A DNA stretch of 64,000 nucleotides from Flaccisagitta enflata (taxonomy: Eukaryota > Chaetognatha > Sagittoidea > Aphragmophora): the NCBI GenBank assembly GCA_965153355.1, contig OZ231126.1, positions 7,440,001 to 7,504,000 of the forward strand, in the 5' to 3' direction. The notes beneath the pieces are model-generated. The model made no database searches. It saw only the letters and a program-made list of their open reading frames with translations, and was not told the DNA's origin. Of the stretch, positions 34,517-47,068 are shown in pieces. The position numbers and the translations under genes are program-made. The number at the start of each line of letters is the position of its first letter. The first letter of the stretch is position 1.

Positions 34517-34676
34517 CAAATTCGGGGTTCATATCGACGGTGTCTCCATCTGAGAAGATGAACTGTTTCTTCCTTTCTTTTTTGCAGGTCAAAACGATGG
34601 AAATTTGTTGAGCTGCGACTGACAAAACCGCCAAATCGATGCGGTTGAATTCGTCGAAACATCCCCACGCACCGGA
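34517..34676 (-). CDS. DNAH5: Dynein heavy chain exon A (AAA1 Walker B)
   Basis: 160 bp, acceptor gtcccag, donor TTTG|GTGAGA. It encodes [20 protein letters not shown] then [20 protein letters not shown] and [23 protein letters not shown] holds the AAA1 Walker B acid pair. AAA1 is the main ATPase site of dynein, here in an axonemal outer-arm (DNAH5/DNAH8) type chain. The upstream P-loop exon (GPAGTGKT) was not found within the window. Confidence 0.94.
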
Positions 34677-34714
34677 CTGGGACAAACCTGAATGAGGAGA
34701 TTAATGTTAGAATG

Positions 34715-34800
34715 AATGAGTGAATGAGTAAATGAATGAATGAGTGGATGAATGAATGAATAAATGAATCAATGAATGAATGAATGAATAAATGAATGAA
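34715..34800. repeat. (GAAT)n microsatellite
   Basis: An interrupted GAAT run just upstream of dynein exon A. Confidence 0.9.
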
Positions 34801-34809
34801 TGTACCAGT

Positions 34810-35310
34810 AATGGCGGCTGTCGCCGTGAGGAAAAAAGTCGTAAGCAACGGTCACTTTTCACCAAGCTTTTATCTTCAATTCCCGCATTTTTTTATTTGT
34901 TAGATCAAATTAAGAGCAGCTGTATGTATTGATTTCACTGAAAATCAGAAAAAAATAAAATCAAGCCAAATGAGCTAGATGAGCTAAAATACTCAAAATC
35001 ATTCAACCAAATATCCAGCTATGCTGACTGAAAAGTTTTCTTGTGTTTGCATGCTCAATTAAGAAACTTATTCATCCCATTAAAACTCAGATAAAAAACA
35101 AAGCTAAATAAGCTAAAATACTTAAAAACACCCTCACAGATGAGCAGCTCTACTCACTGACATGCTTTCTTATGGCTGCTTGCTTAAACATAAATCGGAA
35201 TATTTATTCATTTGTTGCATCTAAAATCAGAAAAAAAAAACTGAGCTAAATGAGCTAAATGAGCTAAAATACTTGAAAACACTCACAGATGAGCAGCTTT
35301 TCTCATAAAC
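34810..35310. other. No gene seen; short repeated 'gagctaaat' phrases
   Basis: AT-rich sequence with three diverged copies (about 130-150 bp apart) of 'atcagaaaaaaa..gagctaaatgagctaaaatactt', probably a decayed tandem repeat. Confidence 0.5.
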
Positions 35311-35370
35311 ATGTCTTCTGAATGCCAAATGAAAGAGAATTATCAAATTTGCTTACCCTATCAATTTCAT

Positions 35371-35480
35371 TGGAAGGCTCAATCACCTCTATCAGTTTCT
35401 CAACTTTCTCATAAGAAAATGAAATCCCTGTTTCTCTTGAATATGTCAAAAAGTCAAAGACTGACTTCGACTTTTTTCCC
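35371..35480 (-). CDS. Possible orphan exon
   Basis: Minus-strand frame KKSKSVFDFLTYSRETGISF then SYEKVEKLIEVIEPSNEIDR, followed by a good donor (GATAG|GTAAGC) at about 35360-35365. No match to dynein at this position and no clear acceptor, because the upstream side is a (GAAT) array. It may be an exon of another gene or chance. Confidence 0.2.
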
Positions 35481-35481
35481 G

Positions 35482-35617
35482 ATGAATGAATGAATGAATG
35501 AATGAATGAATGAATGAATGAATGAATGAATGAATGAATGAATGAATGAATGAATGAATGAATGAATGAATAAATGAATGAAAGAAAGGAAGAAAGAATG
35601 AAAAAAAGAAAGAACGA

Positions 35618-35681
<64 letters not shown>

Positions 35682-35690
35682 ATGAAAGAG
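35482..35690. repeat. (GAAT)n then (GAAA)n microsatellites
   Basis: A (GAAT) run to about 35583, then (GAAA) to 35690. The change of unit by one base suggests one grew from the other. Confidence 0.93.
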
Positions 35691-35856
35691 AGAATGACGT
35701 CTGAAAAATGAAGAGAGTGGACAACTTTTAAAGCTATAGAAAGCATACAAAAAACACTTAAATGGAATGAAATAAAAGGTTATAGAAGGAATCAATAATT
35801 GGAAATACATCGAAGAAAGGGCAACATGACGACAAGAAATACTACTGACACTTGAG

Positions 35857-36613
35857 CAGGCCTGATTTTAGCTATTTCTTTGAATGAGCATTTTGGGCTC
35901 GCTTCTCACAATTTGATTGAGCCCGACCGTAAAACAACGAGCCCGATAAAAGACTTCATAAAACCCTAATTTGCATATTGAAGTTACGAGGGGAAAGATT
36001 TTGTTTAAGCGAAAAACAAAAACTTTTCCTATTGATTACTCAGTGAGACTACTCTGTCATCATCAAATTCTATTTGGTGGATTAAACTAAGTACTTTCGT
36101 CAATTTTCAACTTTTACCGCAACAAACTGTCTCTCATCAGACTTGTCCCAATGGATTTTATGTTGGAGGAGCATTATATAAAGAAATCCACTTTCTCGGT
36201 GTATCCTACCATCTTATGTAAGTGCCATATTTCTTCTAATTTTGAAACGACCTACGGATCGGGTCGTCACTAACTGCTACGCTACAGAATGTACAGTTCC
36301 TCATACAGGATAGCCGGTCCGCGACTATGCATTTTTTCCAAACTTGTTCACAAACTTGGCACCGTTATCTGTTCACACATTTTCTGTTAAGTAGATTGAT
36401 TGATCAAATGATTCAGGACGTGAAAATTTGCATATTTTAAAGGTTAAAGTATCATCAATAGGTCCAATGGAGATTCAGAATGTATGCGACTTGTGAGCAC
36501 GATATGCAGCCTGATTTGAAAGAGCCTCCCGGACTCACATCTAGCAAAACATGAAAGCCCAACAGCAAAATAGAGAGCATCGGGCTCGCGGGCTCGCATC
36601 AAAATCAGGCCTG
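35857..36613. mobile_element. hAT-like nonautonomous element with GGGCTCG subterminal motifs
   Basis: TIRs CAGGCCTGATTTTAG and (reverse complement) CAGGCCTGATTTTGATG, flanked by CACTTGAG (35849-35856) and CACTTGAA (36614-36621), a near-perfect 8-bp target duplication. An 8-bp duplication with CAG-starting ends is typical of hAT. Subterminal GGGCTCG/GAGCCCGA motifs repeat near both ends. 757 bp, no transposase. Confidence 0.85.
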
Positions 36614-36921
36614 CACTTGAAAGCACGACAGTACGGAACAACGACAGGTAGCATGACTGGATATCTTCCAGACAGTACGAATGTCATGATGACAGACGGC
36701 ATGAAAGACAAACCGACAGAGAGCATGACATGCGACACGCCGAATGAATTTGCACCTAAGACTCGCGGTTGACGACCTCAACTGAACTCCAGATTCTATC
36801 AACAAAACCAGAAAAAAAATGTAACAAGGATTCAATTTATGAGATGATCTAAAAGTTGAGATTCAATTAATGAGATGAATTATTTCAATCCTATTAATCA
36901 TGACAAATACATCGACAAAAA

Positions 36922-37022
<101 letters not shown>

Positions 37023-37029
37023 ATTAGAC

Positions 37030-37850
37030 TCCCCACTGCTTCATATCCTGGACCGTAGATCATTTTAAGGGTTACAAAATCATTAGGGTTACGAAATCAT
37101 TAGGGTTACGAAAGCATAAGTCACAGTGCAAACGAAGACGAAATTTGACCAGTCAAAGGGTGATAAAAATGAAGTTTGTATATTCATGAATTTATTTTAC
37201 CATTCTATAAGATAATTTATGGGGTGTTAAAATACAAAAAATCAATGCAAAATCTTTTTTTGTCAGGGCGCTATATCAAAAAATGTAATTTAAAAAAATT
37301 GTAAAACTAAAGCTAACTTCAAATGCAATTTTTGGTGTTTTAAGCGCTTTTATTTTGACGAAATTTAACATGGAGGTACTACTTGATGTGAAGTACCTCC
37401 AGTTAAAATTTCGTCCAAGCTGGTCTACTTTAAGGGGGGTAACAACAGCATTTTTCATTAATATTACAAAAAAACATGTTTTTTTCTTAATTTAGGTACC
37501 TGAAAATTATCACACATTAATTTTTTTTTCTATACAACTTATTTAGGGTCCATTTGATGTGCATGCCAAGTGTCAGGGCTATAAATCAACTTTTAGAAAG
37601 CTTGTAGAGTGAAAAAAAACTTTGAATTAGCAAATTTTGCAATTTTTGGTTGACAGCCTTTAAATAAATTGTTATATGACACCCAAAAATGCCTCCCAGG
37701 GTCATGAACATTTTACAGGCATCACCAACAGACCCTTTAAGGAATTTTGGCCTATGGTTTATAGGTCCCTGCAATGCCATATCAAAATATACAAAATTAT
37801 GTTACAAGAACATCAAAAAACTTTCCTCAATTGACATTGGTCATAAGAGT
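37030..37850. other. No feature recognised
   Basis: AT-rich sequence with three short copies of 'agggttacgaaatcat' near 37.07-37.11 kb (another copy at 41.19 kb). A short inverted pair around 'gaggtacttcac..gaagtacctcc' occurs at 37.37-37.40 kb. No gene. Confidence 0.5.
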
Positions 37851-37852
37851 AG

Positions 37853-38063
37853 AACAAGGCCGGATACACGGCTACCCTAGTCGCGTGCGGGTTGGCAGGA
37901 GCAGTGCTGGAGAAGGTCATTAGGGCATCTGGGCAGGAGCCGTATGCTCAAAAAGCTCAAAAGCGCCGAAAAAGTAAAAAGGGGACCAACCAACCAACCG
38001 ACCGACGCCAACAGACCGACGGACCGACATAGCAGGGTGTAGAGTCGCGTAGCACGCAACTAA
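37853..38063 (+). mobile_element. Hairpin-ended element, family 1
   Basis: 5' AACAAGGCCGGATACACGGC, AGTCGCGTGCGGGTTGGCAG, a CAACCAACCGACCGAC core, and 3' hairpin AGTCGCGTAGCACGCAACTA. A decayed second 3' end lies at 38110-38205. Confidence 0.8.
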
Positions 38064-38341
38064 AAAACGAGCCCGAGCGGGCAACTCGATGCGTCATCAG
38101 CGCGATATTAGAGAAAGAGTAACGGACATACCTAGGGACCGACGGACTGACAGACAGACGGACGGACCAACAGTACCTCTTATAGAGATGCGATTACGCA
38201 GCATAATAGAGTGAAAAGGGTAGAGGCATAAGTATTTGCAGAATGGAGACACCCGACAATAAGCAAAAGTTCTTTTAATCAAACCATAACGCTTGCACGG
38301 CATGGGGATATGAATTCTAAGACCTTCATGGTTTTCCTTTT

Positions 38342-38503
38342 GAGTTGCGGACATGCAACTCTATAAGAGGCTTTGTCTGTCGGTCCGTTGGTCCATTAAT
38401 CCATTGGTCCGTCCGGCCGTCAGCATGAGTCAAAAAGTGGAAAAACGCGCATATCCACCCCTGCCCACCCGTCCGCAACTGGTGGCTGTGTATCAGGCCT
38501 TGC
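38342..38503 (-). mobile_element. Hairpin-ended element, family 2
   Basis: Minus-strand reading: CAAGGCCTGATACACAGCCA, GTTGCGGACGGGTGGGCAGG, GGACCAATGG core, 3' hairpin AGTTGCATGTCCGCAACT. Complete. Confidence 0.78.
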
Positions 38504-38686
38504 TCCTATTTTCATTTATCTTCCGTTTTTGTTTCGCAAAAAACATTTCCAGCGTCATGCAAATTAGGATAAGAGGCAACATTTCTGTTTGTCTATCTAG
38601 TAGCTACAGTACCTTCCGAGCAAACCCGGCTAAAATTGGAGGATTAATTTTTGTTACTTTAATTTCAATTCCCAAACTTCATTTTT

Positions 38687-38816
38687 AGTTGCGGACACGC
38701 AACTCTATAAGAGCCTTTGTCCGTCCGTTGGTGTGCACGAGTCGAAAATGTGAAAACGCGCATATCCGCCCCTGCCCACCCGTCCGCAACTGGTATGGCC
38801 GTGTATCCAGCCTTGT
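38687..38816 (-). mobile_element. Hairpin-ended element, family 2 (short)
   Basis: Minus-strand reading: CAAGGCTGGATACACGGCCA, GTTGCGGACGGGTGGGCAGG, short core, 3' hairpin AGTTGCGTGTCCGCAACTAA. Only 130 bp, showing that the central tandem part is the variable region. Confidence 0.8.
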
Positions 38817-39112
38817 TTGTACATAACTTAATTAAAAGATACTTAATTCCTTGAACATATTTGGCTGTCAAAAAAAAATAACTCGTGAAATCAAAGTGCA
38901 TGAAGACATTAATATTCAGTGTTCTAACCCAGACCAGAGCAGGATCTTGACTAGGATTACCTCAACTTTCATTTGATCCCCTTTCACTCAGATTCACCAT
39001 CCTCATCGGGCGTAAGTCAGAACAGAAGCTAGATCGAAACACTACACTGCTTTGTCAGTCCGACTGTCTCCCTCTGACTGTCTCCTATTGTCTATCTCTT
39101 TTACCGTCTCCA

Positions 39113-39115
<3 letters not shown>

Positions 39116-39179
<64 letters not shown>

Positions 39180-39267
39180 CTCACATGTTAACTAGAGTTG
39201 TTCACGTTGTCATCCAGTCAGGGACAAATTTCGTGTCAAATGCCTTTTGGACAATGACTGAAACATT

Positions 39268-39340
<73 letters not shown>
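39116..39340. repeat. (TC)n and (GA)n facing pair
   Basis: (TC)n at 39116-39172 and (GA)n at 39270-39340, about 100 bp apart, complementary and able to form a long hairpin. Confidence 0.9.
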
Positions 39341-39342
<2 letters not shown>

Positions 39343-39429
39343 ATTTCATGAACAAGTTTTACGGTGAATCTGGCCTTACGTTAAGATGAACCCTGGCTTA
39401 AACTTGGTATCTGCATTGTTCCAGTCCAG

Positions 39430-40110
39430 CGATATTTTAGCTTGTTTTTAGCCTGTTATAGCCCAGCAAACAGTTTCCAAAGATCTCATTAAGTATATTT
39501 GACCCCGTTCTGACTGGAATGAGTGAGATTTGTAAAAAAATTCCATACAACTATAATTTTTCTAGATAAAAATGTTAATTTTGGTCATTTTAAGCCATTT
39601 TTTGCCTGTTTTAGTCCTGGTATCAGTTTTCAAAGCTCTCAATGAGTATATCTGACCTAGTTCTGACTGGATAGAGTGAGATTGGCAAAAAAATTATCGA
39701 TAACATTCATCTTTTTGTAGAAAATGCCAATTTTGGCTATCTTAGGCTATTTTTGGCCTGTTTTTGGCCTGGTATGACCCCCATATCAATGTCTAAAGCT
39801 CTTATTGAGCATATTAGACCTAGTCTTGACAGGATTGAGTGAGATTTGTGAAAAAAAAAATTGAATATCAATGATCTATACAAAGAAAATGCCAATTTTG
39901 GCCATTTGAAGCCATTTTTGGCCTGGTTTTAGCCTGTTATGATCCCATAGCAGTGTCTAAAGCTCTCAATAAGTGTATTTGTCCTAGTTCTGACCTAATT
40001 GAGAGTGATTGACAAAAAAATTTTAAATAACACTGATGTTTTTAGGAAAAACTGCTGCTTTTGGCTGTTTTGGGTCATTTTTGGCCTGTTATTGGCAATA
40101 CACAATCCCT
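39430..40110. repeat. Degenerate tandem repeat, about 160 bp, four copies
   Basis: Each unit has 'gagtgagattkgyaaaaaaa', 'atgccaattttggc' and 'ttttggcctgtt'. Found near 39.52, 39.68, 39.84 and 40.00 kb. Confidence 0.8.
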
Positions 40111-41410
40111 GTATGGCTGCAAAGTTCTTGTAAACTGTATATTAATTTCAATTCTTGTTAGGTTTGATTAAAAGATGCAACAAGGTGATGATAGTGTACT
40201 TCAAATAGCCAGAAAAATGCATTTTTACCTAAAAAATTGCAAAAAAATGAATTTTTGAAGGGTGGGCCAAAAAATATTCCAAAATAGAGGTCAGATTTGT
40301 GTTCACCACAAAAAAATATGTCAGAGTAATGAAGTTCCAGAGTTTTTTGGCAATATTGACTCTACACTTCCTTTAGCTCCCTGACTAGAAAACAAAATCT
40401 GCAAAATTCTGTTTGAGTGTTCTCCCGTGAAAGTCTAAGTTTGCATAGAAACGTACAAAATCAAAAAAATAAACACATGGCCCTGTTCTACATTCACTAG
40501 AGATCACAGCCATGTTCTTGGAAATGCAAAATTTGACTCGTGGAGGCAGTCTTAGACTTTCACGTCCAAGAAATAATATTTTCAAAAGCCCTCAATCCTG
40601 ATATTTTTTCTGGAGTAAGGTCAAAATAAGCGGAAAAAAACTTTCGCGAGGGTGAATTTTTGGGACCTAATGATGGTCAGGGTTCCAACTGATGAAGATT
40701 AAATGGCGGTTTTGTGTTTGAGTCACTTATGATAATACAATACATCAAAATTCCCTGACTTCTCTGAATATGCAAATTTGTTTCGCAACCAGAGGGAGGT
40801 ACATGTTTTTAGGGACTCTTGCTTCTTGGCTGGGAGTAAATACCAGTGAACACAAGAAGTCGCACCGTAGGTCTATGGCACCACCCATAACCGGTCATTT
40901 AGTCTTCTGGTCTATATCATACAAAGAAAATATGATATCACACTCAAGAGGTAGGAAAATGTCGCAACGCTAGATTCTCCCTTTGGTGGAATTTCCCAAA
41001 GAGGTTTTTGCTATTTCCTTCTTGTTTCTGGACTTGGAATCGGTTCAAGCATGTCAATAGGTACCTTAGCTATTTTCCCACTGGTGTAAAGGATGGAGGG
41101 AACAAAACGGAAAAGATTTAAATGTGTTTTACACCTAAAAACTTGATGAAAAAATTGTTTTTTGATCATCAACACTGCGACATAAGGGTTACGAAATCAT
41201 TTTAAACGATAAAATTTTTTGAAGCCTGTAATTTGGATGATAACGGATGAGACCATGTTCCATAACTTGCTCGATTTTCCCTCCTTGATCTGAGAGGCAC
41301 GATTCAGATTTCCGCTTCGGTTCTTCGATTTGCGAGTATCAAGACGGCAATATTGATATAGAAACAACAACAGCAACAACTAGAACGATAATAACGTCTG
41401 GATTTACGAA
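40110..41410. other. No feature recognised
   Basis: Unique-looking AT-rich sequence. A weak inverted pair lies around 40.42 and 40.55 kb (GTGAAAGTCTAAG / CTTAGACTTTCAC). No supported gene; short frames lack splice or codon evidence. Confidence 0.5.
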
Positions 41411-41413
41411 AAG

Positions 41414-41680
41414 CAGCAACAAGTGACGCGGGGTCAAAATATCGTTGCGGACGGTCGAGCCGGGGTATCCAACCCCTATCCACACCTTATGACCCCACAC
41501 ATACATTTAAAACCCTACAAAACGCTCATTTTCGCACTTTTTGACTCACATCCCCCACCCCACTACCCCCACCGTCCAACATGAGTGACATAACCTCCGA
41601 AAAAGCGGGATACAGCACCAGTGCGATCCGAGTGGGCAGAGACGGTAATGCGGATGGATGGGCGGGGGCTATAATGTGGT
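41414..41680 (+). mobile_element. Hairpin-family 5' region, chimeric or decayed
   Basis: CAAGTGACGCGGGGTCAAAA and CGTTGCGGACGGTCGAGCCG match the family 2 start at 22381. A second start-like block (GGATACAGCACCAGTGCG, GGGCAGAGACGG) at 41.61 kb resembles 43.60 kb (GGATACAGGACCAGTGCA). No 3' hairpin seen. Confidence 0.5.
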
Positions 41681-41846
41681 TGTGCGGGTGCATTTATGCT
41701 CACAAGTACAGTTTCTTTCAGTTTGACATCTCTCAAAAATTCGCTTTCGGACTGACCCTCCTTCCAAGGGACGCACAGACACACCCTAGTCGGTACTGTT
41801 TTCGAACTCGCTGATGTCTTTTGTTTTACTGACTTTCTAAGCGGGT

Positions 41847-41942
41847 ATTTATTAAGGGTTAGGGGTAGGGTTAGGGATGAGGTTGGGGTTGGGGGTGGTT
41901 TAAAGGTTAGGGTTAGGGTCAGGGCTAGCGTTAGGGCTAGAC
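41847..41942. repeat. Degenerate TTAGGG-like tract
   Basis: Imperfect repeats of TTAGGG/TTGGGG variants over about 95 bp. It may be interstitial telomere-like sequence; the low purity makes a simple G-rich repeat equally likely. Confidence 0.55.
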
Positions 41943-42073
41943 GAGAGCTGGGTTTTATACATTTCAACCCGAATCTTCTCGAATTAAAGCTTTCCCCAAA
42001 CGGGAAAACCCGGTAAAAACAAAAGATCAGTACAACGTCTTCGAAATTTCTTCCCAGACACACCTTCATGAAA

Positions 42074-42093
42074 AGTCGCTAAGCAAGCGACTA
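42074..42093 (+). mobile_element. Isolated terminal hairpin, CTAG end
   Basis: AGTCGCTAAGCAAGCGACTAG is a near-perfect palindrome ending CTAG, like the hairpin element ends. A related one (AGTCGCTTAGCAAGCGACTA) is at 57972-57991. The matching 5' ends are not identified here. Confidence 0.5.
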
Positions 42094-42365
42094 GAAAGCG
42101 AATGAAAAACCAACCCGACAGAATATAAATTGAATTAAGCAGACTGGATTGAGTTAAATCTGATATCCGGTATCCTCAGTCAGTCCTCAGTCGTTACCAC
42201 TCCTCAACCCAATCCAACATCATTCACCGAGACTGAAGCAAGGCAGAGACTAAACAACCCCCCCCCTTCCGCCAAGAAGGGATAGTCGCAAAAGCGTTAG
42301 ATGGTCAATGCGACGGTAACCGTGCCCTACTTAAGTCGGTCACGATTGTGGTTGGAGGAGGGAGC

Positions 42366-42753
42366 AGGGCAGCGGCCCGAAGGGGTTGATGTCCCACGCT
42401 TTCACACATATGGGGAATGTTCTCCTCCTCCTTCTTCTCCTCCTCAGCACCCCCCCCCCCCCCAACCTCCAGGCCCATATCTCGGCTTTGAGGCCCATAT
42501 CCCAGCCTTGAAGCCCAAATCCCGGTATTGAGGTCCGAATCCCGTGGGGCTGGAATTCGGGCCTTGGGTTGGGATTGTGGCCCTGAGGTTGGGATTTGGG
42601 CTTCAAGACTGGGATTTGGGCCTCAAGAATGGGATATGGGCTTTGAAGCTGAGATACGGGCCTTGGGGTGGGGGAGTTACAAAGAAGGAGAAGAAGGAGG
42701 AGGAGTAGAAAATTCCTCATATGTGTGAAAGCATAGGGCCGCTGCCCAAAGAG
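42366..42753. mobile_element. Foldback element with inverted ~21-bp tandem core
   Basis: Arms GGGCAGCGGCCC, ACGCTTTCACACATATG and CTCCTCCTTCTTCTCC pair with their complements at 42.68-42.75 kb. The core of 'ggcccatatctcggctttga' units flips orientation near 42.54 kb. Same architecture as 26.73-27.33 kb. Confidence 0.75.
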
Positions 42754-42767
42754 GAATAAACAAAAAC

Positions 42768-42880
42768 ATCAAGGTCAAGTAGGTCAATAGGTGCGCTCGG
42801 TGGGATATCAATCGTCTTCGAGACGGATGAAGAAACTGGCCTACCCACCCAACGAACAGACACGGCCGGTGGGGGAGATA
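42768..42880 (+). mobile_element. Decayed hairpin element, family 3 5' part
   Basis: CAAGGTCAAGTAGGTCAATA then GGTGCGCTCGGTGGGATATC matches the family 3 start at 17732. No hairpin end. It is next to the foldback at 42366. Confidence 0.55.
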
Positions 42881-43436
42881 ATTTTGCGCACCAGTAAAAA
42901 AAACTTTTATAATCCAATTCGGATAGAACCTGGCTGCTTTCATGTTGATTATTTGGGTGAAATTGCCCCATTGGAACTCTCTATATAAAATGGCATTTCT
43001 TTCAATGGTGATTCTAGCCATAGCCATAGCCACAGCCATAGCCATAGCAATAGTCATAGCCATTTATGTCACTTCCTGTGCCAAAGTTATAACTTTGATT
43101 TTTTTGTCGATAAAAATGTTTAGCTTTTAAGCCAAAATTTGTAATTTTCGGCTTTCTCCGTCCGTATGTCAATGCATGTGCGCTTTAGATGATAACATGA
43201 AAGGTAAATGAAAAGGTTATAAATTGAATTGTTTGGACCCATTCGTTTTTGCGCAGTTGCTAGAGAAATCTTTATTACTCTCCTGTCTATTCATTAATTA
43301 AGAGGTTCCACGCCTAAGTTGATCATTCTCTGTCTGACCTAAAAAATATCTAATAAGAAATCAAACTCTTTTCAGTCTTTCGACATTCTTGCCTTCGTTT
43401 TTCCAAGCTATTCTTTCTTTTGTTTCTTTTTCTAGT

Positions 43437-43660
43437 CATGGAAGCGCGACTCTATCAGAGGCTTTGTCTGTTCCTCCGTCCATGAGGAAATGTAAGTGTT
43501 TTACGTGTTCGTGTGCGTGTAAGGGGGATGTGGAACGGGACCTGCTCATTCATCCGCGACGATGTATTGTAACCCCCTTTTTAACTGTGCCGACAAAGCG
43601 GGATACAGGACCAGTGCAAGTGGGCAGAGGCGGTAAAGCGGATGGATGGGGGGGGGGGGG
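43437..43660 (-). mobile_element. Diverged hairpin-type element
   Basis: GCGCGACTCTATCAGAGGCT resembles the hairpin side (compare ACTCTATAAGAGGCTTTG), and GGATACAGGACCAGTGCAAG with GGGCAGAGGCGG resembles the other side, but the arrangement is eroded. Confidence 0.4.
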
Positions 43661-43805
43661 CTGTAATGGAATGTTCGAACCAATTTTTAGCTACCATCTG
43701 GAAGGCTGAAGCACTGCATCTGGAATTTTGAGCCCAGGACAGTTTGGCATCAGAGTCTCAAGGCGCAGCGCACCCGGAATCTCACTCCGAAATGACGCCA
43801 CTACA

Positions 43806-44073
43806 CAGTCTAAGGACATTCCGATATTTGTAGATATGTCAGCAGTTTGGTGTATTTGAACCCGTTGAAATCTCTCATTCTGGCATATTTCAACGGGTTG
43901 AAATGTTTAATTTTGGCACATTTTAACACGTTGAAATCTCTCATTCCACAAGATTTATATCAGTAAAATGAAAGATTTCAACCTGTTGAAATATGCCAGA
44001 ATGAGAGATTTCAACGGGTTGAAATATACCAAACTGCTGACATATCTACAAATACCGAAATGTCCATAGACTG
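43806..44073. mobile_element. Foldback MITE, CAGTC ends, TACA flanks
   Basis: Nearly the whole 268 bp is an inverted repeat. Ends CAGTCTAAGGACATTCCG and (reverse complement) CAGTCTATGGACATTTCG, flanked by TACA on both sides (43802-43805, 44074-44077). The flank may be a 4-bp duplication, or TA with a mutation. The interior repeats CAACGGGTTGAAAT. No coding capacity. Confidence 0.82.
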
Positions 44074-44211
44074 TACATTACATAATGTGCTTGGTTGTGA
44101 CTAGTGAGTTGCGATGAAGAGCGATTCGATTGAAAATTTTACATGTCACGTACTCGACACGGTTAAACAAGTTAAAAGTGCCTCTATGTGGTAAGTTTAC
44201 AAGCCATAGGA

Positions 44212-44340
44212 GGTGGTGGTGGTGGTGGTGGTGGTGGTGGTGGTGGTGGTGGTGGTGGTGGTGGTGGTGGTGGTGGTTGTGGTGGTGGTGGTGGTGGTGG
44301 TGGTGGTGGTGGTGGTGGTGGTGGCGGTGGTGGTGGTGGT
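44212..44340. repeat. (GGT)n microsatellite
   Basis: About 40 GGT units with a few substitutions. Open frames on both strands (poly-Trp, poly-Gly, poly-Pro, poly-Thr) are artefacts. A (CTTT) run follows near 44.43 kb. Confidence 0.95.
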
Positions 44341-44670
44341 GTCTTTTTTAGCGCGCTGGTCGAAATCATGAAGGAAATCGAAGAGAGCCAACCGAGGCAG
44401 TGACCGGTTGGCTGACTTCTGCTTGCTCGTTCTTTCTTTCTTTCTTTCTTTCTTTCTTTGTTATTTTCTTTCTCTTTTTCTGTTTTTCATTCTTTCCGTT
44501 CCTTGTATAAGTTCCTCGTTCCCATTTCTTCTCATGTTTTTGTTAAATCTATTTATTTTTCTTTCTTTTTCTTTTTGCACGTTTATGCTATCTCTCGTTT
44601 CAAGCTTGGTTCTTTGTCTATTCTTTCTCTTCCTCTTTTTTATCCTTTTTTTGTCATCTTTTTCGTCGTC

Positions 44671-44671
<1 letters not shown>

Positions 44672-44730
<59 letters not shown>

Positions 44731-44750
44731 GCCATCATCATCACTATCAT

Positions 44751-44839
<89 letters not shown>

Positions 44840-44846
44840 CCACCAC

Positions 44847-44936
<90 letters not shown>

Positions 44937-45060
44937 TCCTCCGTCGGTCACGAATTTTTCTTCATCTTCATCTTGATCTTCATCTTGATCTTCATCTTCT
45001 TCATCTTCTTCTTCTTCTTCTTCTTCTTCTTCTTCTTCTTCTTCTTCTTCTTCTTCTTCA
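44672..45060. repeat. (ATC)n then (TTC)n microsatellites
   Basis: (ATC)n from 44672 to about 44937, a spacer with CTTCATCTTGAT repeats, then (TTC)n to 45060. Poly-Ile, poly-Met and poly-Glu frames are artefacts. Confidence 0.95.
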
Positions 45061-45520
45061 TCGATCATCTTCTTCATCTTCATCTCTTTTTTACTGCTAA
45101 TAAATCTCTTTCTTTCCACTCTTTCCTATCTTCTTCATCCCGCCTCATCTCACAACCCCCCCCCCCCCTCAACTCGATCTTGACATTGCTTTGGCCTCTC
45201 TCTGGTCTGCCGACTTTTTCTTCCCTCGTGATTTCGATCTCGTGTGTTAATATGAACCAATTCTCTCTCTGCAGCAGTTGTTGTATTTTTTCGCCGCAGC
45301 AACCCGACAGCAGCCGCGACCACAGCAGCATTAATCTATTTCGGCTGCTGCAGCAGCAAGGTTAGAAAAAAAGTTGAGGCTAAGCTAAGCGAAGAGCGAA
45401 GGAGGTTGAATTGTAAAGGGCAAGAAAGAAGCAGGGTTCAGTTTTTCGCACAATTTTGGTCAATTTCAGTCAATCGAGGCTGGACCATTTATTGACCTGT
45501 GTGTAAACTTTGCACTTGTT
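45060..45520. other. No gene seen
   Basis: Contains a C run near 45.16 kb and CAGCAG-rich patches near 45.27-45.36 kb. No splice-supported frame. Confidence 0.45.
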
Positions 45521-45521
<1 letters not shown>

Positions 45522-45611
<90 letters not shown>

Positions 45612-45612
45612 C
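45522..45612. repeat. (AAC)n microsatellite
   Basis: About 30 AAC units. The poly-Gln frame through it is an artefact. Confidence 0.95.
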
Positions 45613-45753
45613 TTTATTTACCATTATTGGGCCCAACCAAGGATTCCACTACATTAGTGACTAATCTATTCTTACTTCATTGTTGTTACCATCCTAATCC
45701 TTGTCCTAAGTACAGATACATTTATACATCTTTAATCACGAATGATGCATAAG

Positions 45754-46264
<511 letters not shown>

Positions 46265-46272
46265 TGCATAAG

Positions 46273-47068
46273 ATAACGAAATTATGGAAAGAAAAAAAAC
46301 ACCTGTCACCTGAAACCTTTAGCGACTAAAAGCTACATGCCAAATGAATAGGAGACAATTCCGTTACTCAGAAGAATGAAATTATAACCAACAACAATTT
46401 TTATGTGCGTCCCGACCTTTCTATAAGAGGTTGTGTCTGTCTGTTGTTTCGTCCGTCGGCCTTTCACGCAAAAGTTTATTATCACAAAATCTGACACTCT
46501 TTCATTAAAAGAGCGACACCAATTTAAGTTTTAATCTTTCCTTAATTGATTCAGAAATTCAAAAAATGAATACATTCATTCATAAACAAGAGTCATTCTT
46601 GAGAGAAACGTTCTTTAACTTCATTCATAAACAATTTTGCTCCGATACATTTTCAATCAGCCAGGGCACAAATGCTGGCCTTTACTTGACCTTGTTGATA
46701 TGATCTTGTGACATCTAAAATACCAAGAATGCGAATCTGTTGATTAAGGACAAGGCGGAGGTGTTTAATATTCTAGTCACAACTTCACTTGTTTTCCATT
46801 GCAACAGGATATTACGTCCAAATCCTTAACCATCAGGTGACTTTATTTGCGCGCGATTTATGCGTCATCCTGTCGTGTCGCCAAATCGTTATTCAAAAAC
46901 AAAGATCCTCTGCACCCTCGCATGTATCAACAGATGCCCCGTTTATGCATTAGGGCGTGCCCGCGGCCGCTGTTGGGAAGATGTATCATCAATGTTGTGA
47001 CCGATTTTGTAAACGAAAGTTAGGTCAAGATTTGAAATTTTGGTCAATTTTGACCGTAATCTCTCATT
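46273..47068. other. No gene; one hairpin-family fragment
   Basis: Only a short match near 46.41-46.46 kb (CTATAAGAGGTTGTGTCTGT), the hairpin-side region of the hairpin family. The rest is unique-looking. Confidence 0.45.

Noticed and set aside
40770-40973. 67-codon plus-strand frame
   Set aside because: No family resemblance, no splice partners, length expected by chance.
41847-41942. True telomere
   Set aside because: TTAGGG-like units are too degenerate, the tract is only ~95 bp, and it lies mid-contig.
44130-45119. Poly-Trp, poly-Gly, poly-Ile, poly-Met and poly-Glu frames
   Set aside because: Trinucleotide microsatellites (GGT, ATC, TTC).
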